64,000 nucleotides of DNA from Candidatus Thorarchaeota archaeon (lineage in GTDB: Archaea; Asgardarchaeota; Thorarchaeia; Thorarchaeales; Thorarchaeaceae). Shown piece after piece: positions 32,316-39,152 of this stretch. Within the stretch, counting starts at the first letter, position 1; each line of letters starts with the position of its first letter. The notes below the pieces were generated by a model, which saw only the letters and a list, made by a program, of their open reading frames with translations, was not told where the DNA came from and did no database searches. Position numbers and translations under genes: made by a program. The stretch lies in NCBI GenBank assembly GCA_020348985.1, contig CP070761.1, forward strand, positions 1,317,647-1,381,646. The letters run 5' to 3'.

Positions 32316-34700
32316 GTGATTGTAGAGAGGAGAATAGGCTGTGCTTTCATCATCATCCTCCTAACAACAGGCTTCTCCTCTCTCATTCTTCCGGGCGAGG
32401 TATTTGGTGGAAACCGGAGTGACATCTCGGTCTCGTCGCCTTTTGAGGCATTGCCGGCCTCGTCTCACATTGACAGCTTGGTGGACCATGATCCGATAGA
32501 AATCAATGGTAATGACGACTTTGTACTTCAAGGCTGGCCAGGCTCGGGGACAAGGGAGAATCCATTTGTCATCAACAACCTTGAGATTGCTTCAGACGAC
32601 GTCAACATCAGAATCACCAACACTACCGATTTCTTTGTGATTCGCAACTGCAATCTTACCTCAATGGGAGATTGGTCGTATGAGGATGCGATTCTGTTCG
32701 AGAACGTCACGAATGGTTCTGTGGAGGACTGCCACATAGGGCTCAGGGGAACTGGCACTAGAATTGTAAGGTCATCAAATTGTACGATCAAGAGGAGCGA
32801 GATCGTAAGCATCGTGATTGGCGTCAAACTGGAGAACTCGGAAAACATCGTTGTTAGGAAGAACACACTCTATCACAACTACGCTGGAATCTACTTGAGT
32901 TCCGTTACCAATTCCATGATCGTCTCGAATACAATCCATGACAATCTAATTGGGGTTATTGTAAGATCGTCAGTATCGTGCCTAATTGACCGGAACACCA
33001 TCTATCGTAACACAGTGGAGGAAAACGTAATTGTGGACGAGCATCCAGGTGGTGTTGACCTTTATGACTCCAACAGTTGTGTGGTTTCTGATAATTCGGT
33101 GTTTGACAATCTTGGCGGAATCTATCTCAATTCTTCCCCTAATTGCACGGTTATCAGCAACCTCATTTACGACAATATCCGAGGTGGACTGACTCTTATC
33201 AGCTCGCCAAATGGCAGGGTAATAGAGAACGTCTTTGATTCAAATGGTGTCTATGTCAGCGGAGAATTGGATAGCTGGCATCACACATTCGTTGGCAACA
33301 CAATCAACCGCAAGATGCTTGGTTATTACCATAATGACTCTGATTTGATTGTTGACGGCAGTACAATTGGCCAAGTGATACTAGCCGAATGCGTCAACGT
33401 GACAGTTGTGAATTGCGACTTTAGCGATACGAATGTCGGCGCGTTTTTCGGGTTCTCATTGAACTGTTCTCTTCGCGACAGTGTCATTGCTGACAGTTCC
33501 GGTTACGGGATCCATGTTGTGAATTCCACGAACTCATCTGTAGAGAATGTCACCTTTCACACCAATCGTCACGGAATTCGAGTGTTCGGATCCAGCAACA
33601 CCAATCTTCACAACAATAGCATCAGCGGCAATAGCTTCTGGAGCGTCAACATACGCTGCTCTCCGTTTAGCACAGTTTCAGCCAATCGTATCCATGACGT
33701 TATGTATGGGATTTGGATGCAGGAGTCGTCGAATTCTACAATTCAAGAGAATACAATCACCAATCTTGTGGATTCTGCCATCCACGTTCATACCTCGAAT
33801 TCTACAAGGGTGAACGACAACACAGTGGAAGATTGCTATGCAGGAATCTGGATGAACTTCTGCAGTGGGTCAATCGTGGAGAATAATCACATTCGAGATG
33901 GCTACGGCAGCGGAATCGTAGTTAAGGGTCTCGAATGTGTTGTGCGACATAACACAGTTCACGGTAAAGAAGAGAGCGGCATCTGGATTGCGAACGTTGA
34001 CGGAGCCGAAGTTCAGAATAACAGTGCTACAGGTAATCGACATGGAATCTACGTTTGGCGTTCAATGAATAGCAGAATTACCAACAATAGCATTCTATTC
34101 AACAAAGAGATTGGAGTCTGGGTGGACTCTGATAGCCGCTACACCCATATCATGTACAACGACGTGGGCTGGAATCTACAGGCAAATGCCCAAGATGATG
34201 GAAGATTCAGTATCTGGGATGACGGAGAAGAACATGGAAATAGATGGGGAGACTACGATGGTCCGGGGCATTACAGGATTTCTGGTGAGTCGGAGAGCGT
34301 CGATAGATTCCCTCTGAAGCTGCACGACCCATACCCTCCCATCATTAACCATCCAAAGGACAAAGAGTATGGTGAAGGAGCTACTGGCCAATTCATCCTT
34401 TGGATGATAAGTGAGGCAGAACCGGGCACGTATCGAATTTTGAGGGATGGGATTGTCATCGAATCAGGTGAATGGATTGAGCTAATGTTCTCATTTCCCA
34501 TCGATGATCTATTGCCTGGAGTCTACAACTTCACCATTGTCGTGACTGATGAAGACGGCAATTCCGCACATGATATCGTCATAGTAAGAGTTCGCCCTTC
34601 AATCCTTACTGCCAGGAGGTCTGTCGTCCTTGTGTGGCTGTCTATTGCGGTGATTTCGATTGTTTCAGTGGTCGTATATAGGAGAAAGAAGAAACCCTAG
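32316..34700 (+). CDS. Secreted right-handed beta-helix (NosD/PbH1-type) surface protein
   Basis: A 794-residue exported protein. It has an N-terminal signal helix (CAFIIILLTTGFSSLIL), a domain holding GWPGSGTRENPFVI, then about 20 PbH1-type repeats (for example NTLYHNYAGIYLSS, NTIHDNLIGVIVRSS, NSILFNKEIGVW). A C-terminal domain (residues about 670-755), a membrane helix (SVVLVWLSIAVISIVSVVVYR) and a KKK tail complete it. The beta-helix may bind or cleave polysaccharide; no catalytic residues can be named. The start is GTG at 32316. The final codons and stop TAG lie inside the tRNA-derived repeat at 34692-34731. A homologue starts at 63170. Confidence 0.88.
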   Translation: MIVERRIGCAFIIILLTTGFSSLILPGEVFGGNRSDISVSSPFEALPASSHIDSLVDHDPIEINGNDDFVLQGWPGSGTRENPFVINNLEIASDDVNIRITNTTDFFVIRNCNLTSMGDWSYEDAILFENVTNGSVEDCHIGLRGTGTRIVRSSNCTIKRSEIVSIVIGVKLENSENIVVRKNTLYHNYAGIYLSSVTNSMIVSNTIHDNLIGVIVRSSVSCLIDRNTIYRNTVEENVIVDEHPGGVDLYDSNSCVVSDNSVFDNLGGIYLNSSPNCTVISNLIYDNIRGGLTLISSPNGRVIENVFDSNGVYVSGELDSWHHTFVGNTINRKMLGYYHNDSDLIVDGSTIGQVILAECVNVTVVNCDFSDTNVGAFFGFSLNCSLRDSVIADSSGYGIHVVNSTNSSVENVTFHTNRHGIRVFGSSNTNLHNNSISGNSFWSVNIRCSPFSTVSANRIHDVMYGIWMQESSNSTIQENTITNLVDSAIHVHTSNSTRVNDNTVEDCYAGIWMNFCSGSIVENNHIRDGYGSGIVVKGLECVVRHNTVHGKEESGIWIANVDGAEVQNNSATGNRHGIYVWRSMNSRITNNSILFNKEIGVWVDSDSRYTHIMYNDVGWNLQANAQDDGRFSIWDDGEEHGNRWGDYDGPGHYRISGESESVDRFPLKLHDPYPPIINHPKDKEYGEGATGQFILWMISEAEPGTYRILRDGIVIESGEWIELMFSFPIDDLLPGVYNFTIVVTDEDGNSAHDIVIVRVRPSILTARRSVVLVWLSIAVISIVSVVVYRRKKKP

Positions 34701-34731
34701 ATGCTGGGCCGGGCTACACTACCGGGGCTAG
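34692..34731 (+). repeat. 40-bp direct repeat, copy 2 (tRNA-Glu 5'-half remnant)
   Basis: An exact copy of 32069-32108. It has no promoter or 3' half, so it is not a functional tRNA. It contains the last codons of the beta-helix gene. Together with copy 1 it defines a 2623-base unit. Confidence 0.85.
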
Positions 34732-34793
34732 TTCGCATCGGACTTCTCTGAGTAGTTGTTAACATTATGTACTTGCCCCTGTGCTGACAGCCA

Positions 34794-35240
34794 TCACTGA
34801 GCTTTGGACTGACCTCCGCTCCTTTCGCAGACCTTCTCGCGGGGGGCTTCTTCTCTAGGTCTGCAGGATGTATTCTTGACTCCCATCATGTCCAACATTC
34901 TTGACTCAACCATGGTCAGTCTCGATGGGACATCAACTTGTTTACGTGACTTCATGATGGCCTGAATTTTCAGCTTGACATCCGACCCGGATTGGCTTGA
35001 AACTGATTGAAGCATAAAGGACCTGAGGTCTGATTCGGAAGGGACTCCTGATATGACTGTGCGACCGGAGACTAGTGTAGGAACAACCAATACATTGTAC
35101 AAACTCGCGAATGTCGGATATTCCTCAACATTCACCTCAAAGACGGAAGCTTCACTTGCGATATTTTCATTCTCGTCTTCTACCATCTTCCTGACAACAT
35201 CGCACCAGGTGCAATGATATGATGTGAATAGCAGAATCAT
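34794..35240 (-). CDS. Thioredoxin/glutaredoxin-fold protein (CTWC)
   Basis: A 148-residue protein. The redox motif CTWC sits at residues 10-13 after an edge strand (MILLFTSYH). VFEVNVEEYPTFASLYNVLVVPTLV includes the cis-proline (VVPTL) of the thioredoxin fold. After about residue 90 the tail is charged and contains a few more cysteines; it is not part of the usual fold. A TATA-like CTTAAATC on the minus strand (35283-35289) favours this ATG over one 33 bases upstream. It may reduce disulfides or relay electrons from a reductase. It is alone between the beta-helix gene and tRNA-Met. Confidence 0.75.
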   Translation of the reverse strand: MILLFTSYHCTWCDVVRKMVEDENENIASEASVFEVNVEEYPTFASLYNVLVVPTLVSGRTVISGVPSESDLRSFMLQSVSSQSGSDVKLKIQAIMKSRKQVDVPSRLTMVESRMLDMMGVKNTSCRPREEAPREKVCERSGGQSKAQ

Positions 35241-35282
35241 GCATGAATCCCTTCGAGGATATTGGTTTGTCACGATTCAGAG

Positions 35283-35289
35283 ATTTAAG
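35283..35289 (-). promoter_or_regulatory. TATA box of the thioredoxin-fold gene
   Basis: CTTAAAT on the minus strand lies about 45 bases upstream of the ATG at 35240. It supports the shorter start. Confidence 0.4.
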
Positions 35290-35457
35290 GTCGGATGAGT
35301 CAACTAGTATTGCAAACCAAACGAAGGGTTTCTTTTGTAACTACGAAGGTAGATTGGCGGTGAATGGATGAATGATTACAGTGGCACTGGCTAACTCTGT
35401 TTGTCGTAACCTTAATATCACAACCACCGGCTGGTGTTTGTGGTCTGATAGTTCAGA

Positions 35458-35534
35458 GGGCCCGTAGCTCAGCTTGGTAGAGCAGCAGGCTCATAACCTG
35501 TCGGTCGTGAGTTCAAATCTCGCCGGGCCCACCA
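35458..35534 (+). tRNA. tRNA-Met (CAU), probably elongator; CCA encoded
   Basis: Acceptor GGGCCCG/CGGGCCC, D-arm GCTC-GAGC, anticodon stem GCAGG/CCTGT with loop CTCATAA (anticodon CAU) and T-arm GTGAG-TTCAAAT-CTCGC form a full cloverleaf, followed by A and CCA. It lacks the features of archaeal initiator tRNA, so it is elongator Met, or possibly Ile2 with a modified C34. A TATA-like CTTAATATC lies at 35411-35419. Confidence 0.93.
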
Positions 35535-35607
35535 CTCTTCAGCAGATTGTCTTCTAGCCAGTCGACTTATACGCAGCTCTAGCATCCCACTCGGTGGAGG
35601 ACCTTGT

Positions 35608-36369
35608 TTGCAGCTCATTCCAGAAGTTGTGATGTGGGGAGCGTTGGCCAGCCTGGCGGCGGGTACTGCAACTGGGATCGGTGCAATACCTGTCCTCTTC
35701 GGTCGTGACTATGGACGGCGTTCCCTTGACCTTATGTTGGGATTCGCTGCCGGTGTGATGCTTGCGGCATCAGCTTTCAGTCTACTTGTGCCAGCGCTAG
35801 AACATGAATTCGGGGGCGTGTGGGTCACCGCATTGGGATTTGGTTTAGGTGGTGTCTTCCTTGTTCTTGCAGACAAGCTCATTCCGCACGATCATTTCAT
35901 GAAAGGTCACGAAGGGCCTTCGTCCGGAATGGAGAGGATATGGCTTCTTGTTCTCGCAATAACCATACATAATTTCCCAGAAGGGTTAGCGGTGGGTGTG
36001 GCGTTTGGGTCTGCAGACGCGGCCACTGGGACGGCTATTGCGATAGCAATAGGAATGCAAAACATACCGGAAGGACTGGCTGTGGCAATGCCTCTTGTAA
36101 GAGAAGGTTGGACTCGTGCAAGGGCTGCAGGTCTGGCGTTGATGACAGGCCTCGTAGAACCAGTAGGAGGGCTGCTTGGGGTTTCAGTCGTTTCAATCTC
36201 AACATTTCTACTGCCGTATGGCCTAGCCTTTGCCGCTGGAGCAATGGTATATGTTGTGAGTTCTGAGATGATCCCTGAGAGCCACTCCGGCGGTTATGAG
36301 AGATTCGCCACTGTTGGGGTAATGATTGGTTTCATCATTATGATGGTCTTGGACAATGTATTCGGATGA
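35608..36369 (+). CDS. ZIP-family divalent metal transporter
   Basis: A 253-residue ZIP transporter of the GufA/ZupT type with about eight helices. The metal-binding helix motifs are HNFPEGLAVG at 121-130 and QNIPEGLAVA at 151-160. A His-rich cytoplasmic loop (PHDHFMKGH, 93-101) precedes them. It likely imports zinc or iron. The start follows the end of the tRNA-Met gene by 73 bases and lacks a strong ribosome-binding site. It is not in an operon. Confidence 0.92.
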   Translation: MQLIPEVVMWGALASLAAGTATGIGAIPVLFGRDYGRRSLDLMLGFAAGVMLAASAFSLLVPALEHEFGGVWVTALGFGLGGVFLVLADKLIPHDHFMKGHEGPSSGMERIWLLVLAITIHNFPEGLAVGVAFGSADAATGTAIAIAIGMQNIPEGLAVAMPLVREGWTRARAAGLALMTGLVEPVGGLLGVSVVSISTFLLPYGLAFAAGAMVYVVSSEMIPESHSGGYERFATVGVMIGFIIMMVLDNVFG

Positions 36370-36415
36370 GAACTGCGCTCGAATATCGATGCTCTTGGAA
36401 GATGGGTTGCATAAT

Positions 36416-36425
36416 CATTTAATAT
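36416..36425 (+). promoter_or_regulatory. TATA box before the small membrane protein gene
   Basis: CATTTAATAT at 36416-36425 puts transcription start near 36450, favouring translation from the ATG at 36460. Confidence 0.4.
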
Positions 36426-36459
36426 CCCCTACTTGGAAGAGGCGCGAGTAGTGACGATA

Positions 36460-36930
36460 ATGTCTAGACGTATGCACTTCGACCGTCGTGCTCTTGGAGC
36501 AATTGCCATTGTGTTAATAGCTGTGGGTTTCATGTCTTTCACACCAGTGAACATTAGTGGCCAGGCAACACTGTCGCTTTCACTGGACCGCAATGTGGGG
36601 ATGGCTTTGGGGAGTATCATCCAAGGAGTCTTTACATTACGCGGAAGCGGACCGGACACGATTGTCAGTTTGGCTGTGTTCTTCAACGGTGTTGAGGTGC
36701 ATTCGGTTACTGGAAACAGCATTGCTTGGCAATTTGACACTGCAGAATACGCTTCGGGCTCCACCAACATTACATTGGTGGGATGGGACTCGATGAATGA
36801 AACATCCCAGACAACTCTGGAAGTCTATTTTCTCGGCGGAATCATGAGTACCATAATCACTGTGGGGATAGTTGGACTTGTAATTGTACTCATTATAGTA
36901 AGATATCTGCCGAAACTCAGACGAGAATAA
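36460..36930 (+). CDS. Membrane-anchored protein with small extracellular domain
   Basis: A 156-residue protein with two membrane helices. The first (ALGAIAIVLIAVGFMSFTPV) is close to the N-terminus. An external beta-rich segment follows (TLSLSLDRNVGMALGSIIQGVFTL, then LVGWDSMNETSQTTLEVYF), resembling an Ig-like fold. The second helix (IITVGIVGLVIVLIIVRYL) and a basic tail end it. The start at 36460 agrees with the TATA box; GTG 36451 is an alternative. No family is recognised. Confidence 0.68.
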   Translation: MSRRMHFDRRALGAIAIVLIAVGFMSFTPVNISGQATLSLSLDRNVGMALGSIIQGVFTLRGSGPDTIVSLAVFFNGVEVHSVTGNSIAWQFDTAEYASGSTNITLVGWDSMNETSQTTLEVYFLGGIMSTIITVGIVGLVIVLIIVRYLPKLRRE

Positions 36931-37012
36931 GACGCGAAACCAACTTGATAGGATGAACTGATAGGTTCTTCGTGAGTTGGATGCCGTCTAAGATACATTG
37001 GCCTACAGCAAT

Positions 37013-37021
37013 GTTAATATT
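37013..37021 (+). promoter_or_regulatory. TATA box of tRNA-Asn
   Basis: GTTAATATT at 37013-37021 lies about 35 bases before the mature 5' end of tRNA-Asn. Confidence 0.45.
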
Positions 37022-37052
37022 CCAAACCGAAGGTGAAAGCGCTACGAGCAAG

Positions 37053-37157
37053 CCGCCGTGGCTCAGTAGGTAGAGCGACAGCCTGTTATCGTACGGGCTT
37101 TTGCTTGAACGACAGAGAGTTGTTGGTCGCAGGTTCGAGCCCTGCCGGCGGCGCCAT
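37053..37157 (+). tRNA. tRNA-Asn (GUU) with a 29-base intron, CCA encoded
   Basis: The cloverleaf has acceptor GCCGCCG/CGGCGGC, D-stem GCTC-GAGC, anticodon stem ACAGC/GTTGT, T-arm GCAGG-TTCGAGC-CCTGC, then G and CCA. The anticodon loop is CTGTTA plus A with an intron at 37090-37118, directly after position 37. That is the canonical archaeal position, removed by the splicing endonuclease at a bulge-helix-bulge. The mature anticodon is GUU. Confidence 0.93.
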
Positions 37158-37201
37158 CCTTCATTCTATTCAGGACCAAGCTTGCAACTGTTTCCTAGGT
37201 A

Positions 37202-37576
37202 CTAGTCTCCTGTTGGTTTGACGGTACTGCCCTCTACCATCAGTATTGCAGTCCGTTCTGGGGCTCTTGTGCGGTGTTTGATTCCTCTTGGAACCATGAA
37301 TCCCTGTCGGGAATTCAACTCAACAGTTTTGTCTTCTAGGTCAATGAGAAGGGAACCGCTGACCACATAGAAGAATTCATCTTCTCGGTCATGCTTGTGC
37401 CAATGGAAATCTCCTTCTATGACACCGAGTCGGATGACACAATCATTGACATTCGACAGTGGTAGATTCTGCCACTGCTTCTCGCAAGCATCAATTATGC
37501 CAGGAATATCAATGAGTTCCAAAGGGCCGAACTCAACATCTGTACTGATCGAGTATTTAGAATCGTTATCCATCAT
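37202..37576 (-). CDS. Cupin-domain protein
   Basis: A 124-residue single cupin. The metal motif HWHKHDREDEFFYVVSG (from about residue 58) and the second His in VPRGIKHR (near 98) are intact, so a metal site is likely. The surrounding strands fit a small mannose-6-phosphate-isomerase-type or sensor cupin. Substrate is unknown. ATG at 37576 or the codon after it starts the protein. It precedes the TIGR04076 gene on the same strand by 25 bases in reverse order, so both may share a transcript. Confidence 0.85.
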   Translation of the reverse strand: MMDNDSKYSISTDVEFGPLELIDIPGIIDACEKQWQNLPLSNVNDCVIRLGVIEGDFHWHKHDREDEFFYVVSGSLLIDLEDKTVELNSRQGFMVPRGIKHRTRAPERTAILMVEGSTVKPTGD

Positions 37577-37601
37577 GCTACACCCCAGTTGAAGATTGGG
37601 A

Positions 37602-37871
37602 CTATTCCTCGATTACTCTTCTGGTTATCTTGAAAACGACCTGATGTGTGTAGTCACTACATCCTAGCGTGATACTGTCGTCTTCCATCCAGGAAAACTT
37701 GCCTCCTGACAACATAACTAGAATCCAAGGATACATGACATGAAACGCACTAGGACACATTTTTCCTCGGTCCTCTGGATACTCGTATGCGTCACCGGCT
37801 TTCTGACCCATGGAGCATTTTCCGTTTCCGAGAACGTCAATCACTTCAATCTTCAACTTGTATCGGACCAT
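37602..37871 (-). CDS. TIGR04076-family protein
   Basis: An 89-residue protein starting at MVRYKLKIEVIDVLG (37871). The pattern GDAYEYPEDRGKMCPSAFHVMYPWI (split here) followed by GCSDYTHQVVFKI matches the TIGR04076 family as I remember it: a Cys-Pro then AFHxxYP and a late Cys-Asp. The family is of unknown function; conserved cysteines suggest a metal site. Its start precedes the cupin gene by 25 bases on the same strand, so they are likely co-transcribed. Confidence 0.75.
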   Translation of the reverse strand: MVRYKLKIEVIDVLGNGKCSMGQKAGDAYEYPEDRGKMCPSAFHVMYPWILVMLSGGKFSWMEDDSITLGCSDYTHQVVFKITRRVIEE

Positions 37872-38019
37872 GACTGCCACATCGACTGTTTTCCTTAATG
37901 CGAAATCCATTAGAAAGGGCTCGACTCACGCAATATGAATATTAATCGCTGCTAGGTCAAATGACTAGCTTAGATGTTCAATGTGTAATACTCAAAAACA
38001 ATAGGTTTGGCGTCAGATT

Positions 38020-38556
38020 ATGCCCTCCAAGAATGACCACGTATCCATGACTGTTTGGTGCCCACTGATCCCACTGGAGGACATTGGCAAGTTGGTCGGC
38101 CACGAAAACGAGCTGTCAAGAATCAACGGAGCCTACGATGATTGGCGAGTCTCAATGAGAAGCAAGCCATTAGTTGGCGTTGATATGGGTGTGCTCCTAG
38201 ACAGAATCAGAATGCTTATGATAAATGTGGGGATTGCAGGCGGTCAAGACCGAATATTGGCTAGTAGGGTACAAAGCATTCTTTCTGATGCGCTAAGGAA
38301 CAATGCCCTAATCTTGATTGAGAGAATGTTTCCCGCATCAGAAGGACTCGATCAATTCAGAGTAGTCTTGAATGATTTCTTCACTAAGTTGAAGTTCACA
38401 CGGGACATCTTCCCTGAAGAAGAGATGGAGAAGGCGGTTTCGAAGAATGTCATGGGAAGTGGCAGTGGTGCTGTGAAGGAATTGCTCTTACAGGGTACCA
38501 AAGTTGTGAAGAACTTGTATATTCGCCTACTGAGTCCCGATCCATGGGGCTGGTAA
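38020..38556 (+). CDS. Uncharacterised helical protein, 178 aa
   Basis: A 178-residue soluble protein with no recognised domain. Its middle (VLLDRIRMLMINVGIAGGQDRILASRVQSILS) and second half (LDQFRVVLNDFFTKLKFTRDIF) look alpha-helical. A Gly/Ser stretch (NVMGSGSGAVKE) lies near the end. There is no signal or membrane segment. It converges with the Vps29-like gene 13 bases away. It is probably real because the frame is long and uninterrupted, but lineage-specific. Confidence 0.55.
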   Translation: MPSKNDHVSMTVWCPLIPLEDIGKLVGHENELSRINGAYDDWRVSMRSKPLVGVDMGVLLDRIRMLMINVGIAGGQDRILASRVQSILSDALRNNALILIERMFPASEGLDQFRVVLNDFFTKLKFTRDIFPEEEMEKAVSKNVMGSGSGAVKELLLQGTKVVKNLYIRLLSPDPWGW

Positions 38557-38569
38557 CGAAAGTACAAAC

Positions 38570-39142
38570 TTAGATTCGTGTAATTTTATCGTCTCGTTTC
38601 TGGAATCTAGCTTCTGATTTCTTTACGACATGCCAGTCAGTGTAATGAAGCGTCACTAGAAGCTCGCTGCCCGAAACCTCGAGTTCTATGAAACTGGCAT
38701 CTGTCTTCCCAGCCCAGCCCCCAGTAGCACCTGAAACCGTCCCCGGGTTGAGAAGAAGCTTGTTTCTATGAAGTTCGATTGCAGGCTTGTGTGTATGCCC
38801 GTGAACTGCAATATCAACGCCAGAGTCAGTGAGCATCTCCCAGAGTTGTTTGGCATTGCCGCGAGGTCTGAGTTGGGTTCCATGAAACAGCAAAAACTTG
38901 TATTCCTCAATCTGGACCAACTCATGATGATTGTAGCTAGAACCATAGTCCATGTTGCCAATAACAAAATGTGATTTGGGGAGAGTCGGCATTGCATCTC
39001 TCATAGCCTGCTCCCGCACTAAGTCCCCCGTTACCAGTGCAAGGTCATAATCTGTGCGTTCGATGTGTTCATAGAACTCCTCTGGAATTGAGTCCCTTCT
39101 CGAGGGAATGTGGGCATCTCCAAATACGAGTACTCGTTTCAA
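38570..39142 (-). CDS. Vps29/MJ0936-like metallophosphoesterase
   Basis: A 190-residue calcineurin-fold protein. GDAHIPSRRDSIPEEF at residues 8-23 is close to the eukaryotic Vps29 N-terminus and to MJ0936-type phosphodiesterases. Metal ligands are intact: D9, H11, D40, N63 (GNMD), H87, H116 and H118 (GHTHKP). NPGTVSGATG closes the fold. Vps29 lacks some of these ligands and acts as a retromer scaffold; keeping them suggests this protein is a working phosphoesterase. The similarity in the N-terminal helix is nevertheless notable for an Asgard genome. It is adjacent to the MutS-family gene on the same strand. Confidence 0.85.
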   Translation of the reverse strand: MKRVLVFGDAHIPSRRDSIPEEFYEHIERTDYDLALVTGDLVREQAMRDAMPTLPKSHFVIGNMDYGSSYNHHELVQIEEYKFLLFHGTQLRPRGNAKQLWEMLTDSGVDIAVHGHTHKPAIELHRNKLLLNPGTVSGATGGWAGKTDASFIELEVSGSELLVTLHYTDWHVVKKSEARFQKRDDKITRI

Positions 39143-39152
39143 TCACGGGCCC

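Noticed and set aside
32109..34691. An autonomous mobile element with integrase or transposase
   Set aside because: The only gene between the repeats is the beta-helix protein; no recombinase motif was found on either strand.
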